A stretch of 5,395 bases of DNA from Spirochaetales bacterium (GTDB lineage: Bacteria > Spirochaetota > Spirochaetia > DSM-27196 > SLST01). The stretch's first letter is position 1, and every line of letters begins with the position of its first letter. Positions 1-5,395 of the stretch are shown one piece after another. The DNA is taken from the NCBI GenBank assembly GCA_030642995.1, contig DAOWMR010000227.1:1-5395 (forward strand), read 5' to 3'. The notes under the pieces are model-generated. The model saw nothing but the letters and a program-made list of their open reading frames with translations, searched no databases and was not told where the DNA came from. The translations under genes and the position numbers were made by a program.

Positions 1-17
1 ACGTGGATGGCCCGTCT

Positions 18-701
18 TCAGACCAGATGCAGGACGTACCCCATGAAGAAGCTCACGCTCGCGGCAAGCACGAAGAGATGCCATACCACGTGAGAGAACC
101 GGAACTTCCACCATGCATAGAAGATGACGCCAACGGTGTAGCATACGCCGCCGATCAGTGCCCACACAACGAGCTGCACCGATGTCGTCTGCAGCAGCGG
201 TCGGACGAAGAAGACAATCAACCAGCCCATGGGAACGTACAACAGATCGGTCGCCAGTCGGGCCTTGTCGTAGAAGGCGGTTTTGAGCACGATGCCGATG
301 ATTGCCAGACCCCAGATGATGCCCAGTATTACCCATCCCCAGTTATCGCGCATCGCAATCAGGCACAGCGGGGTGTAGGTTCCGGCGATCAATACATAGA
401 TGAAGGCATGATCGAGAATGGCAAACTTGCGTCTGATCCGCGGCATTCCGGCGAAACCGTGCGTGAAGGCGGAAGACAGGAACAACAGAATCATGCTGGT
501 GCCGAAAATGGAGAAGCCAACATACTTCCAGGGGCTCGGATCATCGCCGGTGAGTATAAGAAGCGTAACGAGTCCGGCAATTGAAAGGCCGGCGGCGATG
601 GCATGGGTGATGCTGTTGAAGATCTCCTCAGTGGCGCCGCCGGATTCATAGCGTACCTGCGACGGCAGGACCTCTCTTGGGAGGTTTTCAGAAGTACTCA
701 T
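18..701 (-). CDS. trhA: Hemolysin III / PAQR family seven-helix membrane protein
   Basis: This 227-residue protein has the normal length and layout of the bacterial hemolysin III (HlyIII/TrhA) branch of the PAQR family. Seven hydrophobic helices can be seen, roughly at residues 32-51, 60-80, 95-117, 121-140, 152-170, 176-197 and 204-225. Family signatures are present in order: EEIFNSITH (25-33), an S-xxx-H motif at the end of helix 2 (S77, H81), LDHAFIY with D97, AGTYTP (106-111), and HVVWH (204-208) at the start of helix 7. H81, H204 and H208 match the metal-binding histidines known in PAQR proteins. The family acts in the inner membrane; bacterial members are linked to membrane homeostasis, and the hemolysin label is historical. 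The start is an ATG at 699-701 and the stop is TGA at 18-20, so the gene is complete. It begins 42 bp after the algJ-like stop on the same strand, with no convincing terminator between. Co-transcription is possible; a shared function is not evident. Confidence 0.94.
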   Translation of the reverse strand: MSTSENLPREVLPSQVRYESGGATEEIFNSITHAIAAGLSIAGLVTLLILTGDDPSPWKYVGFSIFGTSMILLFLSSAFTHGFAGMPRIRRKFAILDHAFIYVLIAGTYTPLCLIAMRDNWGWVILGIIWGLAIIGIVLKTAFYDKARLATDLLYVPMGWLIVFFVRPLLQTTSVQLVVWALIGGVCYTVGVIFYAWWKFRFSHVVWHLFVLAASVSFFMGYVLHLV

Positions 702-743
702 CCGGCCATAGTAATCATCCGTCGGCCGTATGCAAGTGTTCGC

Positions 744-1850
744 CTACCGTTCGGGCACCTCAACGTTCGGAAGCGTGAGATACCGTTCGGGGATCTCCCA
801 CACAACAAGCTCCGGACGCACTTCGGCCAGTGCCGGTCCTGTCAGGTAGTCCACCATAGGCACGAATGGCCCGGCCGCTTCCGCAGATATGTTCAGCACA
901 TCCATGCCAAGCTCTCGCTTCAACTCGCCGATGAAGTTCCACCGTTCGTCCGCACTGAAGCTGGTTCCGACGAGCGTCACCGGGATCGCAGGAGTATCGA
1001 ACAATCCGAGCGACGGTGCGGATGTCTGGATCGTCTCCGTTGTCTGGACCGATTGCGGATGGAGTCCGAGTAGGGATGCCAATGAGCCGACCGGAACGAA
1101 AGACATAAGATCACCGGGCACCTCAATGAGTGCGGCCACGCGTGTTTCGTATGATGTCCGGCCGACCCCGGCGCTCAGACCGAACTCCGATACCGCATCG
1201 GCAATCACGGCCGCTATCTGCCGGGCGCCCGATGGGGTCCAGTGAGTGTCGGCGCGGAGAAAGGGATCGGGGATCAGGTCAAGAGCGCTCTGGAGATCGA
1301 CCGTGGCAATGTCTTGGGCGGCAAGCCACTCGAGTGCGGTGTTGTATCGAGGGTGACGAGCCAGACGTGTCCAGCGCCCGCCGAGAGGCTCAAGGACGAC
1401 GCGGGCCTTGGATGGGATGATTGCGACGAACAAATGCACATCGGCGTCTGCAAGTTCATCGCTGACGTTGCTGATGAATTCCAGTCGCGAAGTGAGAACG
1501 GCGGCGTCGGTCGGGTGGTGCTCAAACTCCTCCTGCGTGTAAAGCCATCCATCGTCACCGACAACAACTCCGTCGTTGCCCGTCCGGAAGAGCAGGTACT
1601 TGAGCGCGGCGGTCACTCGCACCGCGACTGTTCGCACAGGTATGCCTGATTCAAGCTCCGCTTCGGCACGCTCCGAAATCGATCCATCAACGAAAGGCGC
1701 CAGACCAGGTTCGGTCGTGGTGCTTGCGTCCCCGGCGGGAGACTCCCATTGCGTGAGCGCGATCGCGGCACCAACAAAACCGACCGCCGTTACCACAAGG
1801 AAGAGGATAGCGACTACCTGGCTGCTCCGGGTCAACTTGCACGGGATCAT
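744..1850 (-). CDS. algJ: AlgJ/AlgX-like polysaccharide O-acetyltransferase (periplasmic SGNH-type)
   Basis: The 368-residue product matches the AlgJ/AlgX/DltD-like acetyltransferase family. An N-terminal hydrophobic segment (about 12-32) is a membrane anchor or uncleaved signal that puts the rest in the periplasm. Visible family motifs are DGWLY (100-104), IPSKARVV (145-152), DTHWTP (201-206) and GTSFSAD (295-301), with a closing WEIPERYL (351-358). D201, H203 and S297 form the expected catalytic triad, equivalent to the DxH and Ser residues essential in Pseudomonas AlgJ and AlgX. By homology it takes the acetyl group supplied through the AlgI-type partner and esterifies polysaccharide hydroxyls; the substrate is not shown by the sequence. 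The ATG at 1848-1850 lies 2 bp after the stop of the algI-like gene, with no clear Shine-Dalgarno, which suggests translational coupling. There is no C-terminal carbohydrate-binding domain of the AlgX kind, and length and gene order favour AlgJ over AlgX. Confidence 0.9.
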   Translation of the reverse strand: MIPCKLTRSSQVVAILFLVVTAVGFVGAAIALTQWESPAGDASTTTEPGLAPFVDGSISERAEAELESGIPVRTVAVRVTAALKYLLFRTGNDGVVVGDDGWLYTQEEFEHHPTDAAVLTSRLEFISNVSDELADADVHLFVAIIPSKARVVLEPLGGRWTRLARHPRYNTALEWLAAQDIATVDLQSALDLIPDPFLRADTHWTPSGARQIAAVIADAVSEFGLSAGVGRTSYETRVAALIEVPGDLMSFVPVGSLASLLGLHPQSVQTTETIQTSAPSLGLFDTPAIPVTLVGTSFSADERWNFIGELKRELGMDVLNISAEAAGPFVPMVDYLTGPALAEVRPELVVWEIPERYLTLPNVEVPER

Positions 1851-1852
1851 GA

Positions 1853-3286
1853 TCAGAATCTGAAGTAGAGGAATGGCGAGTAGGAACTCGCGACCACCCT
1901 GAGGACGCTCAGGAGGAACAACAGCGATACCACGACGCCGGCAACGGCTCCAACCCCGCGGGCTTGAGATTCCGGCTCGTTGATCTGCCGGCGGACCAGC
2001 CTGAGGACGGTTGGCTCAAATACACTGACCAACAATCCAACAGCAAGCGCTACCAGCCCGCCGGTCGAGAATTGCCAGGCAAGAGACGGTTCGAGTGCAA
2101 ACCCGTTAACTCCGACGAGTCCTGCAAGAATGTCCCACGCTCCCCCCAGAGATTCCGCACGAAACACGACCCAGCTGACCAGGATCGCGAGTAGGGTCAC
2201 GATCCTGTACGGGATTGAGCGCATTCGTGCTGCGCGATCACGGAACAGCAGCCGTTCGCCGATTAGCCAAATCCCGTGCCACGTGCCCCAGACGACGAAT
2301 GACCAGGCCGCGCCGTGCCAGAGGCCGCCGAGGACCATGACCGTCATCAGGTTCACCAGGGTTCGACCGGCTCCCAATCGGTTTCCACCAAGAGGTATAT
2401 AGAGGTAGTCCCGCAACCAGGCGGAGAGCGTCATGTGCCAGCGCCGCCAGAACTCCGTGATGGAGCCGCTGCGATAGGGCATGTTGAAGTTTTCCGGGAG
2501 GCGGAAGCCGAGCATCCGCCCCAGGCCAATTGCCATGTCCGAGTACGCCGCAAAGTCAAAGTAGATCTGTACGGCGTAGGCCAGCGTCCCCAGCCAGGCC
2601 GCAGCCAGCGAGGGGTCCGAGGCTGCAAACATTGCGTTTGCGATTGGGGCCACCGCATCGGCAATGAGCACCTTCCGTGCAAGACCGACCATGAAGCGCC
2701 GGACCCCCGACACGAAGGTGTCCCAGCCGTGGTCGCGGGATTGGAACTGGTATGCAATTTCCTTGTAGCGAACGATTGGTCCCGCCACGAGTTGCGGAAA
2801 GAGCGAGACATAGGCCGCCACATCGACGAGACCCCGGCCGGCGGGTACCGTTCCCCGATGTACGTCCACGATGTAGCTGATGATCTGGAAGGTGTAGAAC
2901 GATATCCCGACCGGGAGGATCACGTGCCAGGCTGAGATCGACCGGCCTCCGAACACGCTCGCGAGTTCCGACACTGTGTCAATTCCAAAGTTGAAGTATT
3001 TGAAGTAGCCGAGGACGAGCAGCGGAATTGCGACCCCAACGCGCTTCCAGTTGCGCGCCGCGTTGCCCTGATCTTCGGCCCGGGCCGCGACAATCCTGGT
3101 GCCGACGAACCACGCCCAGATGGAAGTCGCCACCAGAAGCAGCAGGAAGTCCACGCGCCACCAGCCGTAGTAGAACCAGCTTCCGGCAAGTATCCATCCT
3201 GACCGATACTTTGCAGGCATGACAAAGTAGCCGGCGAGGAAGAGCGGGAGAAATAGAAACAGAAATGCGGTGCTTGAGAATACCAC
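1853..3286 (-). CDS. algI: AlgI-like MBOAT family membrane-bound O-acyltransferase
   Basis: This 477-residue polytopic membrane protein is a full-length member of the AlgI/DltB/PatA group of membrane-bound O-acyltransferases. Hydrophobic helices run from the N-terminus (VFSSTAFLFLFLPLF) to the C-terminus, which ends in the typical SPFLYFRF. Diagnostic stretches are LPVGISFYTFQIISY (124-138), FPQLVAGPIVRY (163-174), IYFDFAAYSDMAIGLG (241-256), the arginine-rich loop WRRWHMTLSAWLRDYLYIPLGG (280-301) and LGGLWHGAAWSF (319-330). H324 in the LWHG motif matches the catalytic histidine of Pseudomonas aeruginosa AlgI (His322), and H284 is the second conserved histidine. It should move acetyl groups from a cytoplasmic donor across the inner membrane to the periplasmic acetyltransferase encoded next. 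The start is a GTG at 3284-3286, 2 bp after the stop of the AlgF-like gene and without a clear ribosome site, so translation is probably coupled. The downstream algJ-like gene again follows after 2 bp. The family is certain; the target polymer is unknown. Confidence 0.97.
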   Translation of the reverse strand: MVFSSTAFLFLFLPLFLAGYFVMPAKYRSGWILAGSWFYYGWWRVDFLLLLVATSIWAWFVGTRIVAARAEDQGNAARNWKRVGVAIPLLVLGYFKYFNFGIDTVSELASVFGGRSISAWHVILPVGISFYTFQIISYIVDVHRGTVPAGRGLVDVAAYVSLFPQLVAGPIVRYKEIAYQFQSRDHGWDTFVSGVRRFMVGLARKVLIADAVAPIANAMFAASDPSLAAAWLGTLAYAVQIYFDFAAYSDMAIGLGRMLGFRLPENFNMPYRSGSITEFWRRWHMTLSAWLRDYLYIPLGGNRLGAGRTLVNLMTVMVLGGLWHGAAWSFVVWGTWHGIWLIGERLLFRDRAARMRSIPYRIVTLLAILVSWVVFRAESLGGAWDILAGLVGVNGFALEPSLAWQFSTGGLVALAVGLLVSVFEPTVLRLVRRQINEPESQARGVGAVAGVVVSLLFLLSVLRVVASSYSPFLYFRF

Positions 3287-3288
3287 GA

Positions 3289-3936
3289 CTATTCGGTGCT
3301 GGTTTCCACGCCGGCGATCACGACGAAGCCGGTGAGGGCCGGCCCATTTTCGGTTACAACGAGAGCGTAAGAGTTGCCGCGCTCGAGGGTGAAAGATGTT
3401 TCGTATTGGTCTTCAGATCCGGCGCCCGCGCCGACGAGGTCCGATCGGAGTGCCGCGATAGTCACCGGGATTGCGTTGATGGTGATGGACCCGGCATCCC
3501 CGGGCTTGACTTCTTCAAGCAGGGGCGCCGAAGGCACGACGGCATGGAGCCGGAGGGGGCCGGAGGTCATGTTGTAGAGAATGAGTTGCGACCGGAGCGG
3601 GTCGTCGTGATGGGTGTCCCGAACAATGTTGATGCCGTCCGCCGCTATGAGGATCGTATGAAAGGTCTTTGCGGCGGCGGTCAATGGTTCACGGAACCCG
3701 TTCGCGAAGATGACGTAGATGCCCGGCCTGACGGGGTGGTATGCGCTTCCGGATCCCGGAGACATCGGACCAATGCGCGTGGTCCCAATGTCGATGGCGG
3801 CAACCGCATCTCCACTCGCGTTGATGACGCGGACGAGTGCCGTGTCATTCGGGAGTACCGGTGCGTAGAGTCCGTCCTGGGCAGGCAGCACACTCGTAAC
3901 GAGGAGCGTCACGATTATCAATAGAGCTTTCTTCAC
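3289..3936 (-). CDS. algF: AlgF-like periplasmic O-acetylation accessory protein
   Basis: The 215-residue product begins with a clear signal peptide (MKK, then a hydrophobic run at 4-17, with likely cleavage near A19 in LPAQD), so it is exported. The mature start, LYAPVLPNDTALVRVINAS (23-41), closely resembles the beginning of mature Pseudomonas AlgF (LYGPxxPxxxxxVRVYNAS). A second, similar unit begins around SQLILYNMTSGPLRL (116-130), and LERGNSYALVV (184-194) fits the AlgF C-terminal part. The length nearly equals that of Pseudomonas AlgF (216). In alginate producers AlgF is required for O-acetylation and acts in the periplasm beside AlgI, AlgJ and AlgX, without a known catalytic triad; none is visible here. 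Being first of three tightly packed genes with AlgI and AlgJ homologues strongly supports the call. The gene starts at GTG (3934-3936) behind a fair ribosome site. Gene order here is F-I-J, whereas Pseudomonas has I-J-F. A generic DUF4397-like beta-sandwich protein is the alternative. Confidence 0.85.
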   Translation of the reverse strand: MKKALLIIVTLLVTSVLPAQDGLYAPVLPNDTALVRVINASGDAVAAIDIGTTRIGPMSPGSGSAYHPVRPGIYVIFANGFREPLTAAAKTFHTILIAADGINIVRDTHHDDPLRSQLILYNMTSGPLRLHAVVPSAPLLEEVKPGDAGSITINAIPVTIAALRSDLVGAGAGSEDQYETSFTLERGNSYALVVTENGPALTGFVVIAGVETSTE

Positions 3937-3940
3937 GTTG

Positions 3941-3946
3941 ACCTCA
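3941..3946 (-). promoter_or_regulatory. Ribosome binding site for the AlgF-like gene
   Basis: Read on the minus strand the bases are TGAGGT, followed by CAAC and the GTG start at 3936. This is a reasonable Shine-Dalgarno at short spacing. It supports the GTG start, which also directly begins the signal peptide (MKK). No ribosome site of similar quality precedes the two downstream cassette genes. Confidence 0.5.
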
Positions 3947-3959
3947 ATCCGACTGAGAG

Positions 3960-3988
3960 AGAATACGCGTCACGGCCAATCCCGGCAA
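3960..3988 (-). promoter_or_regulatory. Candidate sigma70-type promoter for the algF-algI-algJ operon
   Basis: On the minus strand a -35 like TTGCCG (3988-3983) and a -10 like TATTCT (3965-3960) are separated by exactly 17 bases; each matches the consensus at 4 of 6 positions. The predicted transcript start near 3953 would leave a leader of about 16 bases carrying the ribosome site. A second possible -10, TATAGT (4019-4014), lies further upstream but has no decent -35. This is a prediction from consensus only. Confidence 0.38.
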
Positions 3989-4041
3989 GGCCGGCGCCGG
4001 GCAAACGCACACGACTATACACTGACGTGCTTGCGCATGCA

Positions 4042-4100
4042 GGAAGGCCCAGACGAGCTTGTCCTCGCAAAGCCTGTGGAGACGCACGTCTGGGCCTTCC
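4042..4100. repeat. Inverted repeat with perfect 14-bp arms
   Basis: The left arm GGAAGGCCCAGACG (4042-4055) is perfectly complementary to the right arm CGTCTGGGCCTTCC (4087-4100), with 31 bases between. After one A/A mismatch the stem extends by two G-C pairs (4057-4058 with 4084-4085). Outside the arms, GCAGG and its complement recur (4039-4043; 4103-4107) if a 4-base insertion is allowed, so the symmetry continues beyond the core. A hairpin of this size without a following T run, between two divergent genes, resembles an interspersed palindromic repeat more than a terminator. Whether it is multicopy in the genome cannot be seen here. Confidence 0.8.
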
Positions 4101-4161
4101 CGCCTGCCGCACGCCCACCCCGCCAATGTGCGTCCGCCCTGCACCGGCCGGGGTTCGGGTA

Positions 4162-4197
4162 CGGTGGTTTGGCCCTTATGGAAGAATCAGACCACCG
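4162..4197. repeat. Hairpin with 11-bp stem upstream of the lipase gene
   Basis: CGGTGGTTTGG (4162-4172) pairs with TCAGACCACCG (4187-4197), including two G-T wobbles, around a 14-base loop (CCCTTATGGAAGAA). Seven consecutive outer pairs are perfect Watson-Crick. There is no T run after it on either strand. It may be part of the same repeat unit as the larger inverted repeat 62 bases to its left, or a separate operator-like or RNA structure. Confidence 0.5.
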
Positions 4198-4249
4198 GCG
4201 AGCGCCTGAGTTCAGCCTGCGGCACAGCGCAACCACCTGCCGGTGCCTG

Positions 4250-4279
4250 TTGATGCACGGCAACAATCCCGCATAGATT
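4250..4279 (+). promoter_or_regulatory. Weak candidate promoter for the secreted lipase gene
   Basis: TTGATG (4250-4255) and TAGATT (4274-4279) are spaced by 18 bases and each matches the sigma70 consensus at 4 of 6 positions. The predicted transcript would begin near 4286, close to the GGAGA (4286-4290) that is the only plausible ribosome site. The very short leader makes this promoter tentative. Confidence 0.25.
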
Positions 4280-4301
4280 GTCAGCGGAGAATTCTTGCAC
4301 C

Positions 4302-5395
4302 ATGCCGCAAAGAGCAACGCACCTGGGTATTGTTATTCTGTTCTTCGTGTGTGCCGCCGCCATGGTGCCGGCGCAGGCGCCCACAACGCTCGCGCAATCG
4401 ACCCTGGTCAGCGCAAGCCTCGAGCAACGGATGCTTCCGCTGGAGATAGACGAGTTTACCGCAACGCTCTTCGAGGGATCCGAGCAGCCAAACGCAAATG
4501 TTGCGGTGAATGTCTACCAACTCTTCATCAGATCGCTGCACCCGTCCGGTGTGGAGACCGAAGTTCGCGTGCAACTCTTCGTGCCCGATCTTCCTGCCGG
4601 GCAGATCCGCGGCGCCTATCTCTTTGCCCCCGGTTCCACCGGGTTGATCAATCCGTGCCGGGCGTCCCGGGAGCACGAGGCAGGCATTCGATGGGGACTC
4701 TACCGCGCGCACGTCCTTGCATTTGCCGGCAACGGCTTCGTCGGCATCATTCCGGATTACCAGGGTTATGAAGACTGGAACTTGATTCAGCCCTATTTCC
4801 ACGCAGAGAGCGAAGCGAGGGTGATCCAGGATGCGATGCGCGCCGTCGATGAGTTTCTCGCAGAGACGATTCCCGGGGGCCTGTCCAATCTGACGCGCGT
4901 CGCGTCCGGTTTCTCTCAGGGTGGTCACGCCGCTTTTGCCGCAGCTGATCGCAATGCAGACCTGCCGGAGGATCTTCAACTTCATGGCATTATCGGGTAC
5001 GGCTCTACGACCGAGATTACGCCGCTCTTTCTCGAGTACCCATCGCTCGCACCAATGGTTGTAGCGGCGTTCGCCGACATCTATGGTCCGGATCGATTTG
5101 ACCCATTTGCAATCCTCCTTCCCGAGTGGGCGGAAACCCTGGAGTACGACACGACCCGGCAATGTGTGGGCGGCATCCAGAGCTACTATCCGGAATCCGC
5201 CTCCGACCTCTTCGATACCTACTTTCTGAAATCGCTCTATGCGCAGACGCTCGACCAAACCCATCCGGAAATCGCTGCCATCCTGGCAGAAAACGGCGCC
5301 GGTCTCACCGATCACGGGGTGCCGGCGCTGATCCTGCAGGGCACCAACGACATCGTCATTGATCGATTGGATCAGGACGAGTTTGTGATTGCGCT
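4302..5395 (+). CDS. Secreted alpha/beta hydrolase, secretory lipase (LIP) type, 3' end cut by the window
   Basis: Reading from the ATG at 4302 gives 364 codons with no stop up to the window edge. A signal peptide (R4, hydrophobic core 8-22, likely cleavage around A24-A26 in VPAQA) indicates export. The mature part shows alpha/beta-hydrolase features in order: an oxyanion-loop-like APGSTG (109-114), GIIPDYQGYED (148-158), the nucleophile elbow GFSQGG (203-208) with Ser205, and ALILQGTNDIVID with candidate catalytic Asp350. The catalytic His should follow beyond the edge. The combination of IPDYQG, a GFSQGG elbow and cysteines at 119 and 288, which could pair as in Candida antarctica lipase A, points to the secretory lipase family, whose members cleave lipid or other carboxylic esters. 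The substrate is not known. A GGAGA at 4286-4290 is the likely ribosome site, at a longish spacing of 11 bases. The gene diverges from the O-acetylation operon; a role in removing esters from the same polymer is possible but purely speculative. Confidence 0.87.
   Translation, partial: MPQRATHLGIVILFFVCAAAMVPAQAPTTLAQSTLVSASLEQRMLPLEIDEFTATLFEGSEQPNANVAVNVYQLFIRSLHPSGVETEVRVQLFVPDLPAGQIRGAYLFAPGSTGLINPCRASREHEAGIRWGLYRAHVLAFAGNGFVGIIPDYQGYEDWNLIQPYFHAESEARVIQDAMRAVDEFLAETIPGGLSNLTRVASGFSQGGHAAFAAADRNADLPEDLQLHGIIGYGSTTEITPLFLEYPSLAPMVVAAFADIYGPDRFDPFAILLPEWAETLEYDTTRQCVGGIQSYYPESASDLFDTYFLKSLYAQTLDQTHPEIAAILAENGAGLTDHGVPALILQGTNDIVIDRLDQDEFVIA

Larger units (their letters stand above)
3937..4301. 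other. Divergent intergenic region with inverted repeats
   Basis: These 365 bases separate the leftward acetylation operon from the rightward lipase gene. Short frames exist on both strands, but none has a ribosome site, recognisable domain or consistent coding pattern, so I see no gene. The region contains candidate promoters at both ends, a small GC-rich hairpin (CCCGGC 3981-3986 with GCCGGG 3996-4001), a long perfect inverted repeat (4042-4100) and a further hairpin (4162-4197). Between transcription units pointing away from each other, these hairpins cannot be end-of-operon terminators. They are better explained as a repeat element, a structured leader or a regulatory site. Confidence 0.7.

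Noticed and set aside
3..584. Plus-strand open frame of 193 codons
   Set aside because: It is antisense to the clear hemolysin III gene, is rich in polar residues with no domain, and is explained as a shadow frame.
603..1649. Several plus-strand frames (603-1073, 889-1245, 1130-1420, 1242-1649)
   Set aside because: All overlap the algJ-like gene or its junction on the other strand and overlap each other; none shows a domain or ribosome site.
1964..2935. Plus-strand frames (1964-2194, 1980-2402, 2315-2935)
   Set aside because: They are antisense to the algI-like gene, whose conserved motifs fix the real reading frame.
3265..3924. Plus-strand open frame of 219 codons
   Set aside because: It is antisense to the AlgF-like gene, which has a signal peptide and family motifs; the plus-strand product has neither.
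4042..4100. Intrinsic terminator
   Set aside because: Both flanking genes point away from this site and no T run follows the stem on either strand.
3933..4317. Several short frames on both strands in the intergenic region, sharing a VWAF-like peptide
   Set aside because: The shared peptide arises from reading the two arms of the inverted repeat in opposite directions. There is no ribosome site or domain, so these are products of the repeat.
4295..4771. Plus-strand frame of 158 codons overlapping the lipase start
   Set aside because: It is in a different frame from the hydrolase and shows no domain; the hydrolase frame stays open to the window edge with all motifs in place.
4281..5315. Long minus-strand open frame of 344 codons
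   Set aside because: It lies fully antisense to the plus-strand frame from 4302, which has a signal peptide, GFSQGG elbow and other hydrolase motifs. The antisense product has no recognisable domain, and long antisense frames are expected in GC-rich genes.
1..5395. tRNA, rRNA, CRISPR array, transposase or phage genes
   Set aside because: I looked for these and saw no spaced direct repeats, cloverleaf with the usual conserved loops, or mobile-element proteins.

Overview
The window holds five protein genes from a moderately GC-rich, apparently Gram-negative bacterium. Four lie on the minus strand (positions 18-3936), and one on the plus strand starts at 4302 and runs off the right edge. Two proteins carry N-terminal signal peptides ending in a P-A-Q type site, which is common in free-living spirochaetes. 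That, and a vague memory of similar inverted repeats in spirochaete genomes, is only weak taxonomic evidence, so the host is best left undetermined.

In transcription order, the minus-strand cluster is an AlgF-like periplasmic protein (3936-3289), an AlgI-like MBOAT O-acyltransferase (3286-1853), an AlgJ/AlgX-like SGNH-type acetyltransferase (1850-744) and a seven-helix hemolysin III/PAQR membrane protein (701-18). The first three are separated by exactly 2 bp each and form a complete alginate-type O-acetylation module. AlgI would pass acetyl groups across the inner membrane, AlgJ would place them on a polysaccharide in the periplasm, and AlgF would be the accessory protein. All key catalytic residues expected for AlgI and AlgJ can be read in the sequence. 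No polymer synthase, epimerase, lyase or export gene is in view, so the polymer being acetylated is unknown. The hemolysin III gene follows after 42 bp and may share the transcript, but nothing ties it functionally to the others.

A 365-bp gap (3937-4301) separates the divergent transcription units. It contains a good candidate promoter for the acetylation operon, a weaker one for the rightward gene, a striking inverted repeat with perfect 14-bp arms (4042-4055 / 4087-4100) and a second hairpin (4162-4197). The repeat looks like an interspersed repeat element and is not needed to explain either promoter.

On the right, the plus-strand gene from 4302 encodes a secreted alpha/beta hydrolase of the secretory lipase type (Candida antarctica lipase A-like). 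It has a nucleophile elbow GFSQGG and a candidate catalytic Asp; the catalytic His should lie past the window edge. A long antisense open frame (4281-5315, minus) overlaps this gene and is rejected as a shadow. I found no RNA gene, CRISPR array, transposase or phage gene. The module is recognisable, so I do not claim a new system. The points most worth checking are the orphan algFIJ module and the intergenic inverted repeat.
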